A DNA stretch of 33,497 bases from a bacterium (GCA_029573155.1 JAKQHE010000278.1:1-33497), one strand, 5' to 3'; positions 8,044-15,830 are shown, counted from the stretch's first letter. Translations and numbers: made by a program. The notes: generated from the letters alone by a model not told the origin.

Positions 8044-8652
8044 GTGACCGGTAACAATCCCCCATGCAACGAGTCGGGACGGGTGATGCATCTGGATCGG
8101 TTGTTCGACCTGTTCTTCAGCGGCGACGACCCGAAGCCGATAAGCATCAAGGGCTTCGCGCACAGCATGATACCCGCCATACTCCCCGGTGAACTTATCC
8201 GCATCCTGCCGGCCGGCGACCGGACGCGCCTGCGTTCCGGCGATGTGGTGGTCTTCCGGTACGACGACATCTTCGTCGCCCACCGGTTGGTGCTGACATG
8301 GCGCGGCCGCGCGCTGACCAAAGGGGACAACAACCCGCTCTGCGACCCGTGGATATCCCTCGCCGATATCGTCGGGGTGGTGGAAGGGAAAAGTTCGCGG
8401 TGGCGGCTCATACGGCATTTCATCGTACGCGAACGCCTGTTGCCGTGCCTGTGGGCGCTGGCGCAGGAGAAATGGTCCTTTCTTCGCAAAGCGGATGCGA
8501 CCGATAGCGTAGCCGTAGGGGGCGATGTCGACCCGGAGGGCTCCGATACCTCCAGACGACCCCGGGAGGCATCGTCCCGCCTTCTTTCCCCCGCCGGTCC
8601 TTCGACACGACCATACCCGCAGGATCATCTGAGAACGGGAGAGACCCCATGA
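8044..8652 (+). CDS. S26B-type signal peptidase-like protein
   Basis: A 202-aa protein with the core of the S24/S26 serine peptidase family. The nucleophile region is KGFAHSM (Ser41), then PGELIRILP, LRSGDVVVF, VAHRLV (His80) and TKGDNNPLCDPW. A His where bacterial enzymes use Lys is typical of the SipW/eukaryotic-like S26B group. GTG 8044 was chosen for AGAGAGG six bases upstream; ATG 8086 would also keep the whole domain. No strong transmembrane segment is evident, although residues after the core (LLPCLWALAQ) are hydrophobic. The last 50 residues are low-complexity. It is driven by promoter copy B, overlaps the HNH gene by 4 bases (ATGA), and may process an exported product of the same regulon; that substrate link is inference. 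Confidence 0.8.
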   Translation: MTGNNPPCNESGRVMHLDRLFDLFFSGDDPKPISIKGFAHSMIPAILPGELIRILPAGDRTRLRSGDVVVFRYDDIFVAHRLVLTWRGRALTKGDNNPLCDPWISLADIVGVVEGKSSRWRLIRHFIVRERLLPCLWALAQEKWSFLRKADATDSVAVGGDVDPEGSDTSRRPREASSRLLSPAGPSTRPYPQDHLRTGETP

Positions 8653-9014
8653 ACTATTTTTACCGCTGTCCGGACTGTCGAAAAGGCATCTCCGTCGAGT
8701 GGAGAACGCGGAGGGAGGAGATCCCCTGTCCCCATTGCAAAAAACGGCATGTCCCGCCGACGCCGCGCGAGCAGTTGGAGGCCTATGTCGATCAGCGCGA
8801 GTGGCCGCAGGAGATGGAGGATACGGTCCGCGCGCTGAAGGGCGACCTGTGCACCGTGCCGGGCTGTACGAACCACGCCGACACCCTCGACCACCGGGTC
8901 CCGTGGGGCGAACGCGGAAAGACCTCGGTCTGGAACCTCTACCCCATGTGCCGCGAACACAACGAGTCCAAGGGCGACCGCGACTATTACGAATGGGTCG
9001 CGGAACAGATATAA
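8649..9014 (+). CDS. HNH endonuclease with N-terminal zinc ribbon
   Basis: A 121-aa protein. Residues 7-30 carry two CxxC knuckles (CPDC, CPHC), a small zinc ribbon. Residues 68-110 form an HNH nuclease core: Cys68 and Cys73, LDHRVP (Asp81-His82), NLYPMC with Asn96, Cys101 and His104-Asn105, then KGDRDY. All key residues are present, so nuclease activity is plausible. The length is typical of stand-alone HNH proteins. It is translationally coupled to the signal peptidase-like gene through an ATGA overlap. Whether it serves DNA repair, defence or mobility cannot be told; no intron or intein boundary is visible around it. Confidence 0.88.
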   Translation: MNYFYRCPDCRKGISVEWRTRREEIPCPHCKKRHVPPTPREQLEAYVDQREWPQEMEDTVRALKGDLCTVPGCTNHADTLDHRVPWGERGKTSVWNLYPMCREHNESKGDRDYYEWVAEQI

Positions 9015-9118
9015 GTACGGCGAAATGAGAAAACAAAATCTGGGAAAAAATAAGGGGATGGTAGCGGGATGGCGCGATGGGTTTTTTTGTTTATCAACAC
9101 GAGGGGACCTCCGCTCTC

Positions 9119-9147
9119 TTGAAAAAGAGGAACGGAAGGAGTAAGAT
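9119..9147 (+). promoter_or_regulatory. Possible sigma70-type promoter
   Basis: TTGAAA (9119-9124) and TAAGAT (9142-9147) are 17 bases apart and lie about 45 bases before the secreted-protein gene at 9193. The surrounding sequence is purine-rich, which raises the chance of a random match. No GAATCC/TATCTTATGG motif is found in this intergenic stretch. Confidence 0.35.
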
Positions 9148-9192
9148 GAGAAAAAAAGTAAAAACAAAACGACAACAAAAGGAGTGAGCATC

Positions 9193-9966
9193 ATGAAACG
9201 GATAGTTTTTCTCGCCTTTATGGTCTTTGCCTTTTCCGGCATTCTTTTCGCGCAGGAGATATCGCTTGACGAAGCGGTGAAGTATCTGGAAGAAAACGGC
9301 TACGAGTACGAGATCGCCTATGACGAAGCGGTGAAAGAGTTGCCCGAAGGAGCGGTGGTTTTCACGCCGTTCATGGTTGAGGCAACGAAAGAGGCGGCGG
9401 AGGAAGCCCTCTCTGGAGGGTATGCCGCGCTCGACTCAACAACCATACAACAGGATTGGGTGTTTGGAGACATCTGGTATCCCCAGTATTATAGACTGAT
9501 GATGGTCGGCGTCTATAGTGTTTCCCCTATAGGGGATCTTGTCAGTTACAAGTTCATGTGGGCTCGAAACACCACATCAAATCCCCTTGCCCCCGTATGG
9601 AGTAATATCACAGGAAGCAATGTATGCACCATAACCGCCCAACGGTACGGTACCCTTAGCAATTGTTCCTGTTCTTCCGGGGAAGGAGCGTATGTGTGCA
9701 CGACCACAACCTTTGGGGAAGAACTGCTTAATTACTACAGCGGTTCTAGTGCATGTTATCAATGTGATCATAGCCCTTATGTTTTTTCAGTTAGATTCAG
9801 TGTTAATCCTCAGTCTCTTACTTGGTCCTACAACCCTATACTGAAAATATGGATACCCATTTATCTCTATCTCGGTTGGGTTCATATCCTCTCAGATGGT
9901 GACGGTGGAGAATTCTCTCCGGTGTGGGATCTGTGTGAAACCAATCTTTATAACTTCTGCGATTGA
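9193..9966 (+). CDS. Secreted protein of unknown function
   Basis: A 257-aa exported protein with a clear signal peptide (MKRIVFLAFMVFAFSGILFA, cleavage before QE). ATG 9193 was chosen for AAGGAG eight bases upstream; an in-frame GTG at 9184 is less well placed. The mature N-terminus (SLDEAVKYLEENGYEYEIAYDEAVKELPEGAV) is acidic and helical, followed by a Trp/Tyr-rich beta region with Cys pairs (NCSCSS, ACYQC, DLCETNLYNFC) suited to disulfides outside the cytoplasm. I do not recognise a family. It is followed after 92 bases by a lipoprotein gene, with a strong hairpin between them, an arrangement seen again at 25194-25260. Confidence 0.75.
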   Translation: MKRIVFLAFMVFAFSGILFAQEISLDEAVKYLEENGYEYEIAYDEAVKELPEGAVVFTPFMVEATKEAAEEALSGGYAALDSTTIQQDWVFGDIWYPQYYRLMMVGVYSVSPIGDLVSYKFMWARNTTSNPLAPVWSNITGSNVCTITAQRYGTLSNCSCSSGEGAYVCTTTTFGEELLNYYSGSSACYQCDHSPYVFSVRFSVNPQSLTWSYNPILKIWIPIYLYLGWVHILSDGDGGEFSPVWDLCETNLYNFCD

Positions 9967-10006
9967 TGATGATCCGGAAAGAGGAAAGGCAGGTTAAATA
10001 AATGCG

Positions 10007-10042
10007 TTCTCCCCCTCCCGCCTGATGACGGGAGGGGGAGAA
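10007..10042 (+). promoter_or_regulatory. Perfect 14-bp intercistronic stem-loop
   Basis: Arms TTCTCCCCCTCCCG (10007-10020) and CGGGAGGGGGAGAA (10029-10042) are exact inverse complements around an 8-base loop (CCTGATGA). No T-run follows, so it is not a standard intrinsic terminator. The next gene's ribosome site (AAGGAG, 10046-10051) begins four bases after the stem. It probably acts in mRNA processing, protection of the upstream message or tuning of the downstream start. Confidence 0.85.
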
Positions 10043-10058
10043 TACAAGGAGACACGAT

Positions 10059-12785
10059 ATGCTGAAACAGAACGGGCGAATTGTGAGAGCCATAGCTCTT
10101 TTGGTTTTTCTCGCTTTTTCCTGCTCGCCTCATGATTCTCTTCCTCATGACGATATCGTAGTGAACGACGATACTCTTGCCTTTTCCGACGATTTTCTCG
10201 CTTCGGATGAGGATGCTGTGCCGGATGCCGAACCTTTCTGGGATTTTCGCATCGATAGGGCCGACCGGGATCTCCTTGCCGGGATGCTTCCGACCGCTGA
10301 TGGCGGGGTCATCATCGCCGTTAAAAATGAGGACACCTTTGTCGGACTCAATGGGGCGCTTCTTATACGGTATAACAGCGATCTTTCGGAGCGTTGGAGT
10401 TATTGTTGGCCCGATATCTATGTGGCGCCTATCGGCCTTGCCTATGGCCCTGATCCATCCAAGGTCATCGTGTCCGGTAGGAACTCGAACACTTTTTACC
10501 TTGCCGCATTCAATGCCGAAGAAGGGACGCTTCTCTGGGAACGGTCATGGAAATACGATTGGCAGGTCGCACTCGTAAATTCTCAGGACGAACTGGGAAC
10601 GCTTGCTGTGGGTGCCAACGGTATCTTTGTGACCGGTTTTTCGGCGAGTTGGCCGGAAGGAGGAGCCGCCAGTTATACCCGTATCTATGTAGCGAAGACC
10701 GATTTTGAAGGCAAACTGATCTGGGAAAAGATATACGGCAACGGGGGCGATATGGGGGGGTATATCGCTCTCGACGGCGAAGGGAATATTTATATTACTG
10801 GCTATACGGTAAGCGGTCTTGGTGATCAGCATAATGCCGGCAAGGTGGGCGATTGTGCCGGGTTGCCTTTCGGTCCCGCCGAGACATCTTCCTGTCCCGA
10901 TCCGTATCTTATGAAGTTGGATGGTGAAGGGAATATGCTGTGGGCTCGTCAATGGGGAAGCGCAACCGCTAATCCCTTTGACTGGGGTGTTTCGGTGGTG
11001 ACCGATGTCGAGAACAGTGTTTACGCATTAAGTTTGTTTGCTCATGCACAATGGGGCGATTCGACCATTCGCAAGTATGATCCGGATGGTGCTCTTCTCT
11101 GGGAGTACCGCGGAGCCACCTCTTTTTATTTCGACAGATCTATCCGGTTGCACTTGGACGACAGCGGCATCCTTTGGGCAGTGGGTGACGGAGGCACACG
11201 AAAACAAGAAGCCCGACATCCAGAACTCATGGTCTTCGATGCCGACACGGGAAGGCGTTTGAAAAAGAATCTATACGGGCCGCTTTCTGAAGAAAAGAAC
11301 GCCTATTTCTCTTTTGCGGACATGGTTGAAACGAATGGGAAATTGTTGGTGGCGGCCAATGAAATGTGGGTCTCTCCCGATACCGGCGAATCCTTTAACG
11401 ATCTTGTTTTCAAATGGATGGACTACTTCTACGAAGAACCACCCTCCTATAAAGACGAGGCATGCGCTGGGGAATCCTACACGGTCCGTCAATTCGGCAC
11501 CGACGGGGAAGACATCCCGGTCGCGGTGGCGGAATCTCACGACGGGACAACGGTCATGGTCGGCAACACCGAAGGAGCGTTCCCTGGCAGGTCTGCCTCC
11601 GGTCTCGGCGATATCTTCGTGACCAAGCGGAAAGAAGACGGCTCGGCGGCATGGACCGTGCAGTTCGGGACAGCGGACAACGACATCGCGGCAGCGGCGG
11701 TAGTGGACGGTACGGGCAACATCTTTGTGACGGGCCACACCTACGGTCACTTCGCGCACTCGTGGTGGCGTCACTCAGACCCCGATGTCTTCCTTGCGAA
11801 GATATCTCCCGACGGTACGGTGGCATGGATAGAACAAATGCGCACCGAGGACGAGGACTACGCGACCGCTCTTGCCATGACCGGGGCAGGCAACATCCTG
11901 ATGTTCGGTCATACCCGAGGGTCGCTCGACGGCCTACCGAAGGACGAGACCGAATGCCATGACAAAGTGAACGCCGACCTGTTCCTCGCCGAATGGACAC
12001 CGAAGGGCGAGGTCGCATGGCTGAAACAGTGGGGCGGCGACAAAGATGATGTGTCGGCGGGAATGACGCTTGACGCCGAAGGGAGCCTCTTCATCACCGG
12101 CTATACGCAGAGCGAACTGGAAGGGAATACGCTTATCGGTGGCCTGAAGTATTTCGGCGAACCGTTTCCCGGCGCATTCGCAAGCAAAAGAACTCCGCTC
12201 GGTGAAAAGGTATGGACACAGGTTTGGCAAAAGGAGAACGGCGTTACCGATGCGGACGCCAATGAAACGAGAAGCGGCGAATACCTGATCATAAAAACAG
12301 ACGGAACCGTTGTCGTTGCCGGTACGGGAGCCGGTGTTTTTCTAGATCCATCTTCGGAAGAATATACTATAAGCCCTTGTTATCCGTCACAGCGTTGTCA
12401 GGACATCTTCGTTTCTGCGTTGTCGCCGGAAGGAATCCTTATTTCAACGCGGTTTGTGGGCACCTTGTTGGTCGAGGAGTTAAAAGGGATGGCCCTTCAT
12501 GAGGATGTCGTCTCGGTCTTCGGGTACACCCTTGGCGTGATGGAAGACGCTGTTTCTCCCGGCGGAACCGACTGTTTCGTCACGACGCTCGGCGAAACGC
12601 CGAAGACCGTACAGTTCGGCACGACGGGTGAGGATATCTGCCGCGCCGCCGTGTGGGACGAGAAAACATCGTCGCTCATCGTTGTGGGCGAGACCCGCAA
12701 TGCCTTCAAGGGGTGCGCGAACACCGGCAACAGCGACGCGTTCGTGGTGAAGATGCCAATGGAAATAACGGATACGAAACCATGA
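10059..12785 (+). CDS. Large double beta-propeller lipoprotein (SBBP repeats)
   Basis: A 908-aa predicted lipoprotein: signal ending at Cys22 (LAFSC), then an Asp-rich linker (residues 30-58). Residues 60-455 form one degenerate propeller. Residues 470-905 hold about seven SBBP blades built on 'QFGT..ED...A......G...V.G.T.G.F...... D.FV.K...DG...W', for example at VRQFGTDGED, QFGTADND, QWGGDKDD and QFGTTGED. The body is expected at the cell surface or in the periplasm and to serve binding or adhesion; ligand unknown. Base composition is mosaic: about 11.46-12.1 kb and the last 200 bases are as GC-rich as the backbone, while the 5' part and 12.25-12.5 kb are less so. AAGGAG lies seven bases before the ATG, directly after the hairpin. 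Confidence 0.82.
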   Translation: MLKQNGRIVRAIALLVFLAFSCSPHDSLPHDDIVVNDDTLAFSDDFLASDEDAVPDAEPFWDFRIDRADRDLLAGMLPTADGGVIIAVKNEDTFVGLNGALLIRYNSDLSERWSYCWPDIYVAPIGLAYGPDPSKVIVSGRNSNTFYLAAFNAEEGTLLWERSWKYDWQVALVNSQDELGTLAVGANGIFVTGFSASWPEGGAASYTRIYVAKTDFEGKLIWEKIYGNGGDMGGYIALDGEGNIYITGYTVSGLGDQHNAGKVGDCAGLPFGPAETSSCPDPYLMKLDGEGNMLWARQWGSATANPFDWGVSVVTDVENSVYALSLFAHAQWGDSTIRKYDPDGALLWEYRGATSFYFDRSIRLHLDDSGILWAVGDGGTRKQEARHPELMVFDADTGRRLKKNLYGPLSEEKNAYFSFADMVETNGKLLVAANEMWVSPDTGESFNDLVFKWMDYFYEEPPSYKDEACAGESYTVRQFGTDGEDIPVAVAESHDGTTVMVGNTEGAFPGRSASGLGDIFVTKRKEDGSAAWTVQFGTADNDIAAAAVVDGTGNIFVTGHTYGHFAHSWWRHSDPDVFLAKISPDGTVAWIEQMRTEDEDYATALAMTGAGNILMFGHTRGSLDGLPKDETECHDKVNADLFLAEWTPKGEVAWLKQWGGDKDDVSAGMTLDAEGSLFITGYTQSELEGNTLIGGLKYFGEPFPGAFASKRTPLGEKVWTQVWQKENGVTDADANETRSGEYLIIKTDGTVVVAGTGAGVFLDPSSEEYTISPCYPSQRCQDIFVSALSPEGILISTRFVGTLLVEELKGMALHEDVVSVFGYTLGVMEDAVSPGGTDCFVTTLGETPKTVQFGTTGEDICRAAVWDEKTSSLIVVGETRNAFKGCANTGNSDAFVVKMPMEITDTKP

Positions 12786-12796
12786 AGGAGCAGGAT

Positions 12797-13117
12797 ATGA
12801 CCATGCCTATCGAGACCGGACGGGCCGGTGAAAAAGCGGTGATCGAGGAATTGAAGACGAAGAGGTTCTCCATCATCAAATGGGATTCTCTGGCGCCCGG
12901 GGCCGCGGACATCGAGGCGGCCGGGGTGGGCGGCAGGAAGATCCTTGTGCAGGTGAAGGCCTCCGTCGAACCGAACCTTCCGACAACGCTTTCCGGCGAG
13001 GAGGAGCGGGGTATCCGGTCGCGGGCGGCGCAACAGGACGCCGATGCGTATGAGGCGCGGGTCCTTTTGGATGAGACGCTTCAGCCGGCGGGAAAGGTGA
13101 GATGGAGAAAACTCTAG
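12797..13117 (+). CDS. Small PD-(D/E)XK nuclease-like protein
   Basis: A 106-aa protein. ATG 12797 has AAGGAG six bases upstream; an ATG at 12782 that overlaps the previous stop has none. The arrangement GRAGEKAVIEEL (Glu12), AADIEA (Asp38) and LVQVKAS (Gln52-x-Lys54) matches the core of PD-(D/E)XK folds: helix with Glu, Asp on the first hairpin, then (E/Q)xK. It resembles small restriction-endonuclease-like proteins such as those near the UPF0102 group. Substrate and role are unknown. It sits 11 bases behind the large lipoprotein gene and may be cotranscribed. It is the last gene before the repeat-rich spacer that leads into the OLD/WYL pair. Confidence 0.6.
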   Translation: MTMPIETGRAGEKAVIEELKTKRFSIIKWDSLAPGAADIEAAGVGGRKILVQVKASVEPNLPTTLSGEEERGIRSRAAQQDADAYEARVLLDETLQPAGKVRWRKL

Positions 13118-13206
13118 TGCGGCGCGGAGAGCGAGTTACGACGAATTTCAGCAGATACGGATCCATCGGGGCATCCCCTGACGGATCGTGCATTTCCCCC
13201 CGGAAT

Positions 13207-13283
13207 GGAGCCGTTCCATGGGGCGGACCCGAAACTTACGCTCGATACCTCCCAAAGGGATTTTCGGGTCCCGCCCCGGCTCC
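13207..13283. repeat. Compound inverted repeat (possible structured RNA or REP/MITE-like element)
   Basis: GGGGCGGACCCGAAA (13220-13234) pairs with TTTCGGGTCCCGCCCC (13262-13277) with one bulged base. The stem is extended outward by GGAGCC (13207-13212) with GGCTCC (13278-13283). Inside the loop TCCC/GGGA (13250-13260) forms a further small hairpin around AAA. Three nested helices in 77 bases point to a folded RNA or a palindromic repeat element. No transposase gene is near. Confidence 0.75.
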
Positions 13284-13308
13284 GCTATGTATGGGGACTT
13301 AGGTGGAT

Positions 13309-13434
13309 GAGGATGGGGAGCGGGGCAGGGAAATATACATTTAGATGTGGCCTCGACAGGGTTCCCGACGGAAGATTTCGGCAGGCGAGGATGGGGAACA
13401 GGAAGCGAAATTATGGTAAAATATAGATGTAACC
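13309..13434 (+). repeat. Imperfect direct repeat pair of about 45 bases
   Basis: Both units begin GAGGATGGGGA(G/A)C (13309 and 13387), continue with a GAAAT segment and end in TAGATGT followed by GGCC or AACC (13352, 13434). They differ by small gaps and substitutions. This may be a decayed duplication of a regulatory segment upstream of the OLD gene. Confidence 0.55.
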
Positions 13435-13444
13435 CCAATAGCCC

Positions 13445-13500
13445 GATGGCTTCGATGGCTTTACCGATAGCTTTAATAGGATAGCTTTTAGGATGGCTTT
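13445..13500 (+). repeat. Five short direct repeats GAT(G/A)GCTT (iteron- or operator-like)
   Basis: Copies of GATGGCTT or GATAGCTT begin at 13445, 13454, 13466, 13480 and 13492, with start-to-start distances of 9, 12, 14 and 12 bases. They end about 35 bases before the OLD start codon. Roughly helical spacing on one face suits cooperative binding of a regulator; the WYL protein encoded downstream is a possible one. Confidence 0.65.
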
Positions 13501-13535
13501 ATAGTAACCATTTAATTTTATTTAGGGAAAACATC

Positions 13536-15311
13536 ATGGCGAAGAAAGTGAAAGCTGTGGAGACCGCACCCGAAGTAACATTGGAACCACGGCCACGCTT
13601 GTCCAAGCTCATCATCAAAAATTTCCGCTGCATCGGAGCCTCTCCAGTCACGCTTGATCTCGATGATATTGTTGTGCTGGTTGGTCCCAACAATGTCGGC
13701 AAAAGTTCCGTGTTGAAGGCCTATGAAGTAATCATGTCTGAAGGCTCGAACGCAGGACATCTCGCGATAGAGGACTTCCCTTTCGGAAAGGTTGATTCTG
13801 GGGCAGTCCCTGAAATCGAACTCCACACCGTGATATACGACAACAGTCCTGGAGCGGAGTGGATAGCAACGACTTCTTCAGGGGAGAAGTTGGTCAGGGA
13901 ACAGTGGCGTTGGCCAGCACCCGGTACACCGGTTCGCAGAGGTTTTAATGTGAAGGAGAACAGGTGGGCAACCGATGAGGACAGAGAGAAAGTACCATGG
14001 GGTGCTGCTGGTGTTGCGAACTCACGGCGTCCACAGCCGCATCGCGTGGACGCCTTCGCCTCTCCGGACGAGCAGGCAGGTGAAATCGTCAAGCTGCTCA
14101 TGATGGCAATCAAGGACCGCGTAAAGTCCCATCAAGAAAACTCCAAGGAAGACAAGGAATCCGACTTCGCTAAACTTCTCGGGGGCATTGCAGCTCTTCA
14201 GAAGAAGATCGTAGCAGAAAGCGAGGAGCATATTGCCGCCGTTCAGGCGGATCTGTCCGGCTACATTGGTCGCGTTTTCCCCGGCCATCGCGTTGTATTC
14301 GACGCCAAACCCGAAGATGACTTAGACAAAGCCATCAACCTCTTCAAAGCGAATCCTCAACTACTCATGGGACCCGAGGATGGCTTCTTGAGCTCGGTTG
14401 GCCGACAGGGTAGCGGGGCACGACGTACCCTACTCTGGACAGCCATACGCCTATTGGCCGAGACCGGAAAGAAGAAACCAGAGGGCGTACAACGCCCACA
14501 CGTACTCCTCCTTGACGAGCCAGAGATATGCCTGCACCCAAGCGCGGTTAGGGAAGCATGCGATCTGCTCTACGGCTTGCCGGGCATCACTGGTAACTGG
14601 CAGGTCATGGTCACGACACACTCCCCTTGCTTCGTAGACTTTGCCCGAGATCACACCTCTATTGTCCGTGTCGAAAGAAGAGAGGACGGCCAAATCACAG
14701 GAACTACCATCTTCCGCCCTGAAAGAGCAATGTTCGACGGAACGGACAAGGAGTGCCTGAAATTGCTGAATCTCTGTGATCCATACGTTGCGGAGTTTTT
14801 CTTCGGAGGGCGAACCATCATCGTTGAAGGAGATACGGAGTACACAGCATTCAAGCATGCGATTGCTGCAGCCCCGAAGAAATACGAGGGTGTCCATGTT
14901 GTCCGCGCACGCGGCAAGGCGACAATTGTCTCGCTCTGCAAAATACTGAACCAGTTCGGGGCACCCTATTCTGTTCTGCACGACAGTGATCGTCCAACGT
15001 ATGTGAAGAATGAGAAAGAGTCGGCAAATCCGGCCTGGGCGCTGAATGACTCGATCCGGATCGAGATGGCGAAGTGCCCAGGGCCAACGAGGATGGTCGC
15101 CTCCGTTCCGAACTTCGAGGGCGCATACCTTGGAGAGGAGGCCAAGACCGACAAACCGTACAATGTCTTAAGCTCGCTCAAGGCGGATTCAGCGATCTTG
15201 ATGACCGTGTCGGAATTGCTTGATGCCTTGCTGGACTTCGATAAACCACTACCTCATGGTGCTGTTTCATGGAAGAATCTTGACGAGTTAAAGGCATCCT
15301 TAAATGACTAA
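13536..15311 (+). CDS. OLD-family ATP-dependent endonuclease (ATPase plus TOPRIM)
   Basis: A 591-aa protein. The N-terminal ABC/SMC-type ATPase has Walker A GPNNVGKS (50-57), a signature-like GRQGSGARR, Walker B LLLDEP (324-329) and the His switch TTHSP. The C-terminal TOPRIM domain has VEGDTEY (Glu431, Asp433) and HDSDRP (Asp483, Asp485), so catalytic residues are intact. OLD proteins are single-protein (class 1) or paired with a UvrD-like helicase (class 2, GajA); no helicase is adjacent here. Many act against phage; that role is inference. Base composition is less GC-rich than the backbone. Only a weak ribosome site (AGGG) precedes the ATG. Upstream direct repeats suggest regulated expression. 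The downstream partner is a small WYL protein. Confidence 0.9.
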   Translation: MAKKVKAVETAPEVTLEPRPRLSKLIIKNFRCIGASPVTLDLDDIVVLVGPNNVGKSSVLKAYEVIMSEGSNAGHLAIEDFPFGKVDSGAVPEIELHTVIYDNSPGAEWIATTSSGEKLVREQWRWPAPGTPVRRGFNVKENRWATDEDREKVPWGAAGVANSRRPQPHRVDAFASPDEQAGEIVKLLMMAIKDRVKSHQENSKEDKESDFAKLLGGIAALQKKIVAESEEHIAAVQADLSGYIGRVFPGHRVVFDAKPEDDLDKAINLFKANPQLLMGPEDGFLSSVGRQGSGARRTLLWTAIRLLAETGKKKPEGVQRPHVLLLDEPEICLHPSAVREACDLLYGLPGITGNWQVMVTTHSPCFVDFARDHTSIVRVERREDGQITGTTIFRPERAMFDGTDKECLKLLNLCDPYVAEFFFGGRTIIVEGDTEYTAFKHAIAAAPKKYEGVHVVRARGKATIVSLCKILNQFGAPYSVLHDSDRPTYVKNEKESANPAWALNDSIRIEMAKCPGPTRMVASVPNFEGAYLGEEAKTDKPYNVLSSLKADSAILMTVSELLDALLDFDKPLPHGAVSWKNLDELKASLND

Positions 15312-15394
15312 TCGACATTCAACCAAAACCATGGAAGCCGTGCCTCATGGCTAATGTTAGATATCCACAAATAGAAACATAAGGAGAAGTTCTC

Positions 15395-15688
15395 ATGAAC
15401 CAAAGTGTGATTGAAGAAGCAATTCGAACCAAAGCAATCATTGAGTTCTACTACTCAAGTCATCACCGAGTAGTTGAACCACATGTCTTGGGTATTCACA
15501 CCGGAATCATCCAATTACTTGGATACCAAATTGATGGAAGCAGCAGTTCCGGCAAGCTCCCAGAATGGAGAAGATTTGATCTCAATAGAATGAGCAATAT
15601 CCAGATAACGGATAAAAAGTTTTCTGGTCAGAGACCGTCTGGTCATCACAGCTCATGGGATCGCACCATACTTGTCGTAGATGATTAA
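15395..15688 (+). CDS. Small WYL-domain protein
   Basis: A 97-aa protein that is essentially a bare WYL-type ligand-sensing domain. Residues 10-29 read IRTKAIIEFYYSSHHRVVEP (Arg25 and Glu28-Pro29), then LGYQIDG (42-48), WRRFDLNRM (58-66) and a basic tail FSGQRPSGHHSSWD. These are the conserved points of the WYL fold, which binds nucleic acid or nucleotide ligands and often controls defence loci. No helix-turn-helix is present, so it would need a partner or act as a ligand sensor. AAGGAG lies eight bases before the ATG. It follows the OLD gene by 83 bases and shares its lower GC content. Confidence 0.75.
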   Translation: MNQSVIEEAIRTKAIIEFYYSSHHRVVEPHVLGIHTGIIQLLGYQIDGSSSSGKLPEWRRFDLNRMSNIQITDKKFSGQRPSGHHSSWDRTILVVDD

Positions 15689-15704
15689 AAAGTCCCCTTT
15701 TTTT
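15687..15704 (+). terminator. Possible weak intrinsic terminator
   Basis: AAAAAG and CTTTTT flank a TCCC loop and are followed by further T residues directly at the end of the WYL gene. The stem is A/T-only apart from one G-C pair, so it would be weak. Confidence 0.35.
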
Positions 15705-15773
15705 GCATCAATTCTACGAAATCCAACAGAGTTCGCCATGAAAATCCGTAACAGCATTTCTCCCACTTCCCGC

Positions 15774-15802
15774 TTGATTTTTCCCCTTTCCCGCACTATA
15801 CT
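15774..15802 (+). promoter_or_regulatory. Sigma70-type promoter for the PilZ gene
   Basis: TTGATT (15774-15779) and TATACT (15797-15802) are 17 bases apart and lie about 30 bases before the PilZ start codon. This is another conventional promoter, unlike the GAATCC/TATCTTATGG motif. Confidence 0.6.
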
Positions 15803-15830
15803 TCGCGGGTCCTAGACACGGAGGGAACCC

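Larger units (their letters stand above)
13118..13535. other. Gene-free, repeat-rich spacer before the OLD gene
   Basis: I see no credible gene in these 418 bases. They hold a compound inverted repeat (13207-13283), a smaller nested one (13160-13187: GATCC/GGATC around GGGG/CCCC), an imperfect direct repeat of about 45 bases (13309-13352 and 13387-13434) and five short direct repeats (13445-13500). Composition shifts from GC-rich on the left to AT-rich on the right, which suggests an island boundary. Confidence 0.7.

Noticed and set aside
9081-9098. T-run after the HNH gene as an intrinsic terminator
   Set aside because: No convincing stem precedes the T-run at about 9081-9088.
13102-13438. 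Small open frames of 66 codons (+) and 96 codons (-) in the spacer before the OLD gene
   Set aside because: Neither has a ribosome site or a recognisable pattern; both run through the inverted repeat, which explains the apparent sequence features.
13536-15688. Gabija (GajA-GajB) or PARIS system
   Set aside because: No UvrD-like helicase follows the OLD gene, and the ATPase and TOPRIM domains are fused in one protein, unlike the two-protein PARIS set.
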